Positions 19,301 through 26,516 of a stretch of DNA of 59,075 nucleotides are shown one piece after another. The first letter of the stretch is position 1; each line of letters begins with the position of its first letter. The position numbers and the translations under genes were made by a program. The DNA is from CAYWFP01 sp964457365 (GTDB taxonomy: Bacteria > Planctomycetota > SZUA-567): positions 1-59,075 of the forward strand of contig CAYWFP010000012.1 of assembly GCA_964457365.1 (NCBI GenBank). Direction: 5' to 3'. A model generated the notes under the pieces. The model was not told the origin of the DNA. It saw only the letters and a list, made by a program, of their open reading frames with translations, and did no database searches.

Positions 19301-19918
19301 CAGCCCCCAATGCAGGAGCAACGGCCCGGCGGCGTCGGTGGCCATATGGATGCGAGCCTCGTCTTCCTCCTTGTAGATCACAAGCGCCAGTTCGTCTCCG
19401 GTTTCGAGGCTGTATTCCTTGCGGCAAAACGCATCCTCGGGAAACCAGTTCCGCAGCGCAGCGGCCGGATCGGGTACGTCGCCGCGATCACGCGGAATGG
19501 GCAGGAGAAAGTCGTCCGCACCGTTCTTGAGCCATTTGCCCGCGTGACTGTCGAAGATGACGAAAGCCAGGCCGCGCCACTGGATCGGCTTCTCCAGGCG
19601 AATCTCGATCTCGCCCATCCCGTTCTCGTCGACCTGGAAAGGCGTACGCACGGCTTGCGCGTCGAAGATCGCCGTTCCTGCGGGCCAGCTATTTCTCGGC
19701 GGACAAGTCCACGGCTCGAACGTCTGTACCTGCAGTCCCCAGTGCAAAAGATAAGTGCCCGGCTTCTGTATGTGAAACCAGATTCGCAGCGCCCGGTTGC
19801 CCAGTCGCCGTACGACCAGAAGCGATTGCCCTGCTACATTGAATTCGCTGCGCTTGAGAATCCCGGTTTCCGGATGCTGTGCCGAATCTGTCATAAACTT
19901 TTGCGGAAGGGCAGACAT
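16331..19918 (-). CDS. Alpha-glucan, water dikinase (plant GWD1-like)
   Basis: This predicted cytoplasmic enzyme transfers the beta-phosphate of ATP to an alpha-glucan (starch or glycogen-like polymer), releasing the gamma-phosphate. Two CBM45-like starch-binding modules lie near residues 20-130 and 165-300; each has LHWGL and the W-P-x-G-T turn. The middle domain carries blocks nearly identical to plant GWD1 as I remember them: FVWLRYSAIRQL, CGRGGEG, EEWHQKLHNNTTPDDVV near 435 and LKAVHSGADLG near 515. The phosphohistidine loop is VSHVAVRARN (His near 794). The C-terminal nucleotide-binding domain has HTANPITGD, GMGETLVGNYPGRALGF, FRSDSNGEDLDGFAGAGLYD near 1093 and QTRPQ. At 1195 residues it is close to the plant length without transit peptide. 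The start at 19918 follows AAAGGA by 8 bases; an ATG at 19927 is too close to that site. Confidence 0.92.
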   Translation of the reverse strand: MSALPQKFMTDSAQHPETGILKRSEFNVAGQSLLVVRRLGNRALRIWFHIQKPGTYLLHWGLQVQTFEPWTCPPRNSWPAGTAIFDAQAVRTPFQVDENGMGEIEIRLEKPIQWRGLAFVIFDSHAGKWLKNGADDFLLPIPRDRGDVPDPAAALRNWFPEDAFCRKEYSLETGDELALVIYKEEDEARIHMATDAAGPLLLHWGLAERFRNEWNPAPEHLWPEGTLAYDEKAVRTLLQEREKLRTLDLVIPRPAEGTAWRGVNFVFYQPENDRWIKHEGNNIYRSLFKRKDLDTEVLGDAALKDAADEIVAAEVGKRSWTLMHRYNLCHDLMQSVEDNPEALALLFVWLRYSAIRQLDWQRHYNTKPSLLAHAQGRLNLQLAGIWRRHPACRRWVRLMLGVCGRGGEGQQVRDEILHVMHRNDLKECRGTFMEEWHQKLHNNTTPDDVVICEAYLAFLRSEGDLNTFYRTCEAGGVTRERMQSYERSIHTAPVFFGDKKDNLIRDFEHYLRILKAVHSGADLGVAIDAVRGRVSSALRAELERLPRKRQADASAVDMPERITSIRGKLALELAHTEDEPLLLEMLFLDLALEEQFRVAIEQKDLSNLDRDRLIDLVAPTVENLALTHPEEAWNVAGRHWNKLEACDRSDSGWALQAMSAIERFGVVIQAHADDLYQILQPEAEFFGHALMVENWTVPIFSEEIVRGGLAFVLSQVLKPLDPILREAAGLGGWQIISPVQAFGRVRIVDSLIDVQEELFEEATVLVTEKVDGDEEIPTGVTGVITTDKPDLVSHVAVRARNIGVLMATCYESDLFDEVGELAGRTARFAVTPSGDVEYEEAEITAESGADLSASEKTFHLKRRECDRLAVVAADFNDEIVGGKSNNLNRLRGNLPDWIRLPASMALPFGVCETVIRDPLNTEQREKMTELVENTEKAPGEYLPQVRDLVRQLIAPDTLKNEILKVWDVSGLPSLEWEKIWHGVRRVWASKWNERAFLSRRALGIPHADLQMACLIQQVVESDYAYVLHTANPITGDRGEIFGELVLGMGETLVGNYPGRALGFLCRKDDRSIRVLGYPGKSVGLYGKGVIFRSDSNGEDLDGFAGAGLYDSFLADEEDTRILDYADEPLFWDEDFRTAMVRRIAEIGRAVEDACGFPQDIEGARSGEEYYVVQTRPQVGLEENASSREQTVAATG

Positions 19919-20065
19919 ATCTCGCATCCTTTGGCGTTCTATCCAAACGTTGGCAAGACCATTTCATCAGGGCTGTCATCTCATATTGCCCGTTAAATCG
20001 TGCTTGTCGAATGAGTTTCGTGTTACCAAATCGCGAGCCTACGCCACAATTCATCAAACGTATCG

Positions 20066-21469
20066 CTACTGGTCGCTCGCGGGATCAGGAGCGGGGCCGG
20101 TGTGGAAATGAATATTATCGACGCTGGCGTTACCCGCGAGCAACAAGCGTTCAAGGCGTGAAAACGAATTCAAAACAATCGGTTCGTCCAATCCGTCGAA
20201 GTCGACAGCCGTGACGCCTGCCCAACAGTCGAGCCTCAACTTTCTTGACAGGCGAGGTGCGCCTGGGATTACCCAGGAACGAAGCTCCTTGTCGTTCTTG
20301 TCGTACAAAATGATTTGTTTTTGTCGGATCATCAAGCGTCGCCGATCCATAGTTTCGCCATTTTTCCAGACCAGACTGAGGCTGTCGTGATTACGTTCAA
20401 TTGCAACATCGGCGCGGAGATGCCAGACCGTGGCTTTTTCGCCGGCCGTCAAACTCAAAGCCAGTTGTTCCCGTTCAAACAACGCTTCCTGCTTGAATGT
20501 CGGTTCCGTTTCCCAGGCAAAGATCCGCTCTCCTATACGCACCATTCCGGCATCGAGTTGCTGCGGAGTTGTATGTGGCTCCCGCAGCAGACGAGCCTGC
20601 CCTCGCTCTACCGCCAGAACGCTCTGATGCCCCCGGCTTTCGACCGCGACCATCGCGGCGGCGACCTCGACGCGTTGATCGGGTAATCCGAGCACGAACG
20701 ATTTAGTCGAATCGACCCATGCTCTGCCACGCACCAAGCTCATACCTTCCCCTTGCGGCACCAGTGACGCTGGTCCGCGCACAATCACGCGCGCCCCCAA
20801 AGGCCATTCGAGGTTCAGCCGACTGCCCTCTGCAACAAGGATTGTCCGTCGTTCGAGTTCCATCCCCTTTGTCAACGGCACCCCTTCGCTTTTGACGATG
20901 CCGTTGACATCCGCGACGCGGACGACAACGTCCTCCGTCTGTGGCATGAAGACAAGTATGCTCGTAGCCACGAGCAACAGCAACGCGGCAATCGCCAACA
21001 AGACGGGGCCGAGGGGGACGCCCCGATCACCATCGCTCGCCGGGACCGGCACGTAGGAGAGGCGCGGGCGTTCCAGACCGAGTTGGCGCATCGTCTCGAC
21101 GACGAAACGGTCACGCCCCAACGCTCCGTATTCGCTTTCTGTTTTGATGAAATGGCGCAGCGTGTCTTGAAAACGCGTGCTCAAAGAGCAACGCAGATCC
21201 ATGGCAATCCCCAAATGCCGCCATACCTTCTGCGCCACCTCTTCGCCAACTCCATCGGGAAGACACAGCATCCGGTAAAGCTCGCCCATCTCCTCGTCAT
21301 CGAGCTCGCCTTGGGCAAAGCCAGTGGCCAAATATGCGAGGTTCAAGTCGTCGTAGCGATGCTTTGTCGAATGTTCGCCCGCAAATTCATCTTCAACGAT
21401 CTCGACCGTTTCAATCGGTTCGACATCGAGATAAATTTCGTCTTCCGGGCGGGCCTGTTCTTCGTCCAT
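20066..21469 (-). CDS. FecR-like transmembrane protein, putative anti-sigma factor
   Basis: This 467-residue single-pass protein has a cytoplasmic N terminus (about 150 residues, acidic at first), a TM helix near 155-175 (GPVLLAIAALLLLVATSILV), and a FecR-type periplasmic beta domain. VIVRGPASLVPQGEGMSLVRGRAWV near 240-265, quoted here only as a location, is typical of FecR domains in this kind of bacterium. The C-terminal part may form a second beta domain. It starts 6 bases after the stop of the ECF sigma gene, so the pair is coupled and the protein probably senses or sequesters the sigma factor. The next co-directional gene is the glucan dikinase, 147 bases on. A dedicated anti-sigma helix bundle is not obvious, so the anti-sigma role is by position. 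Confidence 0.7.
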   Translation of the reverse strand: MDEEQARPEDEIYLDVEPIETVEIVEDEFAGEHSTKHRYDDLNLAYLATGFAQGELDDEEMGELYRMLCLPDGVGEEVAQKVWRHLGIAMDLRCSLSTRFQDTLRHFIKTESEYGALGRDRFVVETMRQLGLERPRLSYVPVPASDGDRGVPLGPVLLAIAALLLLVATSILVFMPQTEDVVVRVADVNGIVKSEGVPLTKGMELERRTILVAEGSRLNLEWPLGARVIVRGPASLVPQGEGMSLVRGRAWVDSTKSFVLGLPDQRVEVAAAMVAVESRGHQSVLAVERGQARLLREPHTTPQQLDAGMVRIGERIFAWETEPTFKQEALFEREQLALSLTAGEKATVWHLRADVAIERNHDSLSLVWKNGETMDRRRLMIRQKQIILYDKNDKELRSWVIPGAPRLSRKLRLDCWAGVTAVDFDGLDEPIVLNSFSRLERLLLAGNASVDNIHFHTGPAPDPASDQ

Positions 21470-21475
21470 AACACG

Positions 21476-22042
21476 TCACGCTGTTTGCTGGAGACGATCC
21501 TCGGCGCACTGCCGCAGCGCGCGATGCAGGCGTGACAGCCGCTGACGGCAGGTTGCCGGTTTGATTCCGAGTACCTCGGCAGCGTCGGCGGTGGACAGTC
21601 CTTGATTGTGCACTAAGTCCAGCAGGTCGCGCTGCTCGGACGAGACATGGCCGAGGCAGTGATTCAGCGCGTCAATCTTGCATTGGCGCACCTCTTGATC
21701 GAACGCGCTCATCTGCTCGGCGTGACGCATCAATTCCCGGCAAATAAGATCCCGCATATGGCGTCGGTCGCGATCCCGTCGGCGCATATGATCGACCAGT
21801 TGTGAACGGGCGATGGCCATGAGCCACGCACGTGGCGAAGTCCCGGGGCGATACTGGTCCTTGCGAATCCATGCACGGACAAAAACCTCTTGGGCGATCT
21901 CATCGGCAAGTTCCGGATTGGCGGTATCGCGTAGAACCGTGGCGCGGATCAGATGATGCGTAGTCTCGACAACGCGCGAAAACGCCTCTTTATCCTCTTC
22001 GTCGCGAGCGGCTGTGAGCCATTCGTCCAGCTGGTCGGGCAA
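21476..22042 (-). CDS. ECF-type RNA polymerase sigma factor
   Basis: Sigma region 2 spans about residues 5-90: AFSRVVETTHHLI, the ELADEIAQEVFVRAW core-binding helix and SPRAWLMAIARSQLVDHMRRRDR for the -10 element. Region 4 spans about 120-180 (LLDLVHNQGLSTADAAEVLGI helix-turn-helix, CRQRLSRLHRALR recognition helix), here described by position. The segment between them is longer than in the simplest ECF factors, as in Planctomycetes-type sigma factors. There is no ATG at the 5' end. A TTG at 22042 follows GGAG (22050-22053) by 7 bases and gives 188 residues; a TTG at 22072 lacks a site and sits almost at the predicted transcript start. A FecR-like gene follows at once. Confidence 0.88.
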   Translation of the reverse strand: MPDQLDEWLTAARDEEDKEAFSRVVETTHHLIRATVLRDTANPELADEIAQEVFVRAWIRKDQYRPGTSPRAWLMAIARSQLVDHMRRRDRDRRHMRDLICRELMRHAEQMSAFDQEVRQCKIDALNHCLGHVSSEQRDLLDLVHNQGLSTADAAEVLGIKPATCRQRLSRLHRALRQCAEDRLQQTA

Positions 22043-22085
22043 ATTCGTTCTCCAGCGTTCTTGCAACGACAATTATTCTCAACCA

Positions 22086-22114
22086 ATTATACAATATTTT
22101 GCGAAAAGTGAAAA
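22086..22114 (-). promoter_or_regulatory. Candidate promoter of the sigma/FecR gene pair
   Basis: On the minus strand a perfect TATAAT (22086-22091) lies 17 bases from TTTTCA (22109-22114), a 4/6 match to the -35 consensus. The transcript would start near 22079, leaving a leader of about 36 bases before the TTG at 22042. The AT-rich intergenic space is shared with the divergent MoxR gene. Confidence 0.5.
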
Positions 22115-22217
22115 GGATTAACAGCAAACTTCTTCGTGCCAACCGTTTATCAGGTCACAATGAATTCTCCCGCCCGTTGTTGAAAGGATGCAATTCGTTT
22201 GGTTGTCAGGAGACGGT

Positions 22218-23357
22218 ATGGGCAGCCCCTTTTCTTCCTCGGTCGACAAGAGTACCACCTGCCCGCACTGCGGAGTGATTCACCCCCTTGGCGAACATGG
22301 GGGGAAACTCGCGCGGTGCAGGAGATGCAACGAGACGTTTTCACTTGTCCATGCATCAGAAACCGTCCCTGAAGAAGAAGACGTATCCGAACTCGTGGCC
22401 CGTCTGGGCCGCGCCCGCGACGAATTGATGCAGGAGATCCAAAAGGTCATTGTCGGCCAGCGGATCGTGCTCGAGCAACTGATTCTGGCGATTCTATGTC
22501 GCGGCCATTGCCTGTTGGAAGGAGTACCCGGCTTGGCCAAAACGATTATGGTCAAGACACTCGGCCAAGTTCTAGACCTTTCGTTCAACCGCATCCAGTT
22601 CACTCCGGACCTGATGCCTTCCGACATTACCGGGACCGACATCATCCAGGAAGATCCGGAAACCGGTCGACGGCAGATGGAATTTCTTCCCGGTCCGCTC
22701 TTCAGTAACGTCGTCCTCGCCGACGAAATCAATCGCACGCCACCTAAGACCCAGGCCGCACTGCTGGAAGCCATGCAGGAACGTTGCGTCACCGCTCGCG
22801 GACGGACGTACGATCTTCCCGAGCCCTTCTTCGTCCTGGCGACACAGAATCCAATCGAGCAGGAAGGGACTTACTCGTTACCCGAAGCGCAACTTGATCG
22901 CTTCATGTTCATGGTCAAGATAGGCTATCCTGAGAAACACGAGGAAATCGAGATCCTCCGACGCACCACCGGCGCCCAGACCATGCAGCTAAAACGTCTC
23001 TTCAGTGCTCAGGAATTGATTCAACTGCAGAATCTCGTACGTCAGGTACCGGTGGCCGATCACGTTTTCGAATACGCAGTCAATCTCGTTCACGCGACAC
23101 GCCCGGGAATATTCGAGGTGCCCGATGCCACCAAGTGGCTGCAATGGGGCGCCGGACCTCGAGCGGGACAGATGCTGATACTCGGCAGCAAAGCACGCGC
23201 ACTGTTGCACGGTCGATTCCACGTCATCAGCGACGACGTTACCGCGCTGGCGTTGCCGGTTCTGCGGCACCGCGCGATCTGCAACTTCGCCGCCCAGGCA
23301 GAAGGCTTGGACACGGACCGGATCATTGTACGCTTGCTGCAGCATTTCGAGGACTGA
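22218..23357 (+). CDS. MoxR-family AAA+ ATPase with N-terminal zinc ribbon
   Basis: This cytoplasmic AAA+ chaperone-like ATPase (379 residues) is of the MoxR type that works with VWA proteins in assembling or maturing envelope complexes. Residues 11-45 hold a zinc ribbon, CPHCG and CRRCN, which ordinary MoxR proteins lack. Walker A is GVPGLAKT and Walker B is VVLADEINR. The MoxR signature QNPIEQEGTYSLPEAQLDRF follows, and the C-terminal lid domain ends the protein. The ATG at 22218 is chosen because AGGAG lies 5 bases upstream; the frame continues to 22188 without a site. DUF58 and two VWA-like genes follow directly, the standard MoxR operon order. Confidence 0.9.
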   Translation: MGSPFSSSVDKSTTCPHCGVIHPLGEHGGKLARCRRCNETFSLVHASETVPEEEDVSELVARLGRARDELMQEIQKVIVGQRIVLEQLILAILCRGHCLLEGVPGLAKTIMVKTLGQVLDLSFNRIQFTPDLMPSDITGTDIIQEDPETGRRQMEFLPGPLFSNVVLADEINRTPPKTQAALLEAMQERCVTARGRTYDLPEPFFVLATQNPIEQEGTYSLPEAQLDRFMFMVKIGYPEKHEEIEILRRTTGAQTMQLKRLFSAQELIQLQNLVRQVPVADHVFEYAVNLVHATRPGIFEVPDATKWLQWGAGPRAGQMLILGSKARALLHGRFHVISDDVTALALPVLRHRAICNFAAQAEGLDTDRIIVRLLQHFED

Positions 23358-23379
23358 TGCTTTCCCGCGGAGCACCCCC

Positions 23380-24291
23380 ATGGCGCTGCATCATGACGTA
23401 CACAGAGAAGTCCTGCAACGTATCGGACGGATCGGTATCGCCGCGCGCCATGCGGTCGAAAGCATTATCCAGGGACAGCATCGATCGCTTCATAAAGGAT
23501 TCTCTGTCGAGTTCGCCGGTCATCGCCCTTATCAAGTCGGCGACGATCTGCGTCATCTCGACTGGGATGTCTATGCTCGCACCGATCGCTATAATATCCG
23601 TGTCTACGAAGAAGAAACCCGTCTGCGCGCCACCCTGGTAGTCGATTGCTCCGGGTCGATGGCGTACCGCAGCCCGGACATGAAGTATTCCAAACTCGAA
23701 TACGCGCGATTGTTGGCCGCTTCGTTGGCGTTCTTGATGCTGCGCCAGGGCGACGCCGTCGGCCTGGCGCTGGTTGACCACGAGGTGCGAGAATTTTTCC
23801 CTACCGGCTCGACCATGGGGCATCTTCTGAACCTGCTCGCAAAACTCGAAGCGACGCCAGCTGGCGGCGAGACGAAGCTGGCCGACGTTTTGCATGCCCT
23901 GGCCGAACGGCTACATCGCCGCGGACTTATCGTTCTGATCTCGGATACGTACGACGATGTCGGTCAACTCACCATGGCGCTTCAACACCTGCAGCATCGC
24001 AAGCAGGATATACGTTTGTTCTGTATCGCCGACCCCCGCGAAGAGAGCTTCCCCTTCGCCGGCATGCACGAGTTCCACGGCTTGGAGACAGAACCGCGCC
24101 TTCAAGTGGACGGTGATCGCGCGCGCCATGTCTACCAAGAGGCATATGCGGAGCACCGGCGTCGGCTGGCGGCCGCATGCCATGCCATCGGCGTCTCCTT
24201 CTCGTCTTGCTGTACCGCAGACGATCTAGCCCTGGCGCTGGTCCACTCACTATCAACACCTCACGGGGGCGAGTTGAGCAAACGGTCATGA
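23380..24291 (+). CDS. DUF58-family protein with VWA-like domain
   Basis: This soluble 303-residue protein has the DUF58 hallmark YQVGDDLRHLDWDVYARTD near residue 50. A VWA-like fold follows, with a complete metal-ion-dependent adhesion site DCSGS near 87 (ATLVVDCSGSMAYRS) and a later GGETKL/ISDTYDD region. DUF58 proteins are the usual partners of MoxR ATPases. The start at 23380 is supported by GGAG 7 bases upstream; the open frame begins earlier but overlaps MoxR. It overlaps the following BatA-like gene by ATGA, so the two are translationally coupled. Confidence 0.87.
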   Translation: MALHHDVHREVLQRIGRIGIAARHAVESIIQGQHRSLHKGFSVEFAGHRPYQVGDDLRHLDWDVYARTDRYNIRVYEEETRLRATLVVDCSGSMAYRSPDMKYSKLEYARLLAASLAFLMLRQGDAVGLALVDHEVREFFPTGSTMGHLLNLLAKLEATPAGGETKLADVLHALAERLHRRGLIVLISDTYDDVGQLTMALQHLQHRKQDIRLFCIADPREESFPFAGMHEFHGLETEPRLQVDGDRARHVYQEAYAEHRRRLAAACHAIGVSFSSCCTADDLALALVHSLSTPHGGELSKRS

Positions 24292-26516
24292 TTCCCTGGC
24301 TTTCACAATTCTTTCTCAATCCGATCCTGGCTGGCGGAGTATTTGTGGCCGCCACCCCCATTATTATCCATTTCGCCTACCGTCGTCGGATGATTCGGGT
24401 CCGCTGGGGTGCGATGCGTTTTCTCCACGAAATGTTCCGTCGCAGCCGTCGTCGCCTCTTCATCGAGCAATGGCTTCTACTTGCTACCCGTGCGGCAGTA
24501 TTGCTCTTCCTGGCATTAGCGCTGATGCGACCGCAGATTCCATTCGATTCCGCCGGAAACGATGCCCGTTCAATCGCCCGACACGGTCGAGTCGCCAGCG
24601 TTTTGCTGATCGACAACAGCCTCTCCACCAAGGCTGGACGCGGCGAGACCGCCATGGACGCCATGAAAGAATTGGGGCTATCATATATCGACACTCTTCA
24701 AAAAGGCGATGAACTCAGTATTATACCGCTCTCGCAATGCACACATCCTTCTGCCGACCCTTTCTTCGATCTTGACGCGGCTCGCGATATTCTGCAAAAA
24801 CTGAAACCATCGGAGGTCGAGAGCGACGTACCCGCCCTCCTCGAAGCAGGCTTGCGACAATTCTCCCAGCATCTCAATCCCGCACAAGAACTGGTTCTTC
24901 TAACCGACGGCATGGCGGAAGGATGGCACTTCGACGATCACACACGCTGGGCGGAGCTGCGCAAACGTTTTGCTCCCGACAGCGCCGCCTCGCCCCGTCC
25001 CCTTCATGCCCGCAAACTGGTTGTTCTGGCGCCTGCCGATTCGCGCCGAATCCACAATACCGGGATCAGCGACTTACGTATCGACCGGACCCTCGTCCCC
25101 GCGGGGCGACGTGTCAATATTGTCGCAGACATCACGCATACGGGTGGTGACATGCCCAAGCGTTTACTGATCCACTTCTTCGTCAATAACCGCCTTATGA
25201 GCGAACGACAACCTGTGCTTCGTCCTGGTTACCCGATATCCGTTACTTTCGACCATACGTTCGCAACCAACGGATCCCACAGTGTTACTGTGGCCCTTGA
25301 AGGTACGCGAGATCTACTCCCCGCCGATGATCGACGATCCATAAGCGTTACGGTCGAGAGCGATATTCCGGTACTTTTGGTTGAGGGTAATCATGGGCGT
25401 GGCATCGAAGGCAGTTTGGGCTTATTGTGCCTCGCGCTGAACCCCTTCGACAAGCAAAGAAGTCTTTTTCGTCCCGTACGCATCCCATTGACGGAGTTGA
25501 TCCATGAATCCCTGAACGATTATCGTGCTGTCGTTCTCGGTGACATCCCCGCACTCGACCAACATGCGTTAAGCAAAATCGAACGTTTCGTCGCGAGCGG
25601 CGGAAGACTACTGGTGACGCTGGGACCAAATACGGATATGGCCTTGGCCAATCGTTTCTGGGCACGTGGCGGCGACGGAATCCTACCGGCGCCGTTGCAG
25701 CAATACATCGTTCGCGAACCCCCTTTTCATCCAGTTTACTATAGCAAAGGTCATCCGGCCTTTGCCGCATTTGACCAGGGCGCTAATGATGCACTCTCGT
25801 CGGGGCACGTTTATCGATACTACAAGATCGACAGCGAACAAGTCGATCCAGACGAGTTGCTTCCTTTACTGCTCCTTGACAACGGCGACCCGTTACTAGT
25901 GGAACGCCGTCGCGGCCAAGGACGCGTCGTGCTCTTCACCGGCAGCCTCGATTTGCAATGGTCTGATATGCCACTCAAGCCGTTTTTCGTCCCCTTGATA
26001 CGTGGCCTTATCGGCTATCTAAACGCATCACAATTCCCAATACGCAACCTCAGTGTCGGAGAACGCGTAGTCTATATCGCCTCCCACCTTGATTCCTCTC
26101 CAAAACTAACAGGGCCTCTCGAGACGACAATCTCCTTTGAGAAAACCGTATGGCGCGGTCATTCTGTTTACCGGACTCCGCCCCTTTTGCGCGCCGGGGT
26201 TTATCATCTCATCCCCACCGACCAGAACGATCCCGTTTACTATGCCCTGACACTTCCCGCTTCGGAATGCCGATTCAAGCCATTACGCACCGATGAAATC
26301 GACGATTTTGCCGACAACATGAGTGCGGCCGTCTTGCGTACGCCCGGAAAGATCGCATCCGCGTTGTCTACTTCCCGACGCCAGGTCGTCGAGCTCTGGC
26401 ATTTTTTCGTACCTGGCGCGATTGCGTTTCTGTTCTTTGAATCTGTTCTGACGCGACGCATGTCGCGCATGGAAGGTCGCATGCCAATTGCTCCCGCGGA
26501 ATCCACGAATGCATGA
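24288..26516 (+). CDS. BatA-like membrane protein with VWA and GATase-like domains
   Basis: The N terminus has the BatA arrangement: a first hydrophobic segment (FLNPILAGGVFVAATPIII), the H-F-A-Y-R-R turn and a second TM (LATRAAVLLFLALALMRP). A VWA domain with an intact MIDAS-type site (LLIDNSLST near 110) follows. The middle of the protein (about 360-500) resembles the class I glutamine amidotransferase-like fold seen in such operons (VLLVEGNHG, AVVLGDIPALD, FVASGGRLLVTLG), without the Cys-His-Glu catalytic set. A C-terminal TM helix (FVPGAIAFLFFESVL) closes the 742-residue protein. It therefore exposes a large domain to the periplasm. ATGA coupling with DUF58 upstream and an 8-base overlap with the next gene place it in the MoxR operon. 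Confidence 0.82.
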   Translation: MIPWLSQFFLNPILAGGVFVAATPIIIHFAYRRRMIRVRWGAMRFLHEMFRRSRRRLFIEQWLLLATRAAVLLFLALALMRPQIPFDSAGNDARSIARHGRVASVLLIDNSLSTKAGRGETAMDAMKELGLSYIDTLQKGDELSIIPLSQCTHPSADPFFDLDAARDILQKLKPSEVESDVPALLEAGLRQFSQHLNPAQELVLLTDGMAEGWHFDDHTRWAELRKRFAPDSAASPRPLHARKLVVLAPADSRRIHNTGISDLRIDRTLVPAGRRVNIVADITHTGGDMPKRLLIHFFVNNRLMSERQPVLRPGYPISVTFDHTFATNGSHSVTVALEGTRDLLPADDRRSISVTVESDIPVLLVEGNHGRGIEGSLGLLCLALNPFDKQRSLFRPVRIPLTELIHESLNDYRAVVLGDIPALDQHALSKIERFVASGGRLLVTLGPNTDMALANRFWARGGDGILPAPLQQYIVREPPFHPVYYSKGHPAFAAFDQGANDALSSGHVYRYYKIDSEQVDPDELLPLLLLDNGDPLLVERRRGQGRVVLFTGSLDLQWSDMPLKPFFVPLIRGLIGYLNASQFPIRNLSVGERVVYIASHLDSSPKLTGPLETTISFEKTVWRGHSVYRTPPLLRAGVYHLIPTDQNDPVYYALTLPASECRFKPLRTDEIDDFADNMSAAVLRTPGKIASALSTSRRQVVELWHFFVPGAIAFLFFESVLTRRMSRMEGRMPIAPAESTNA

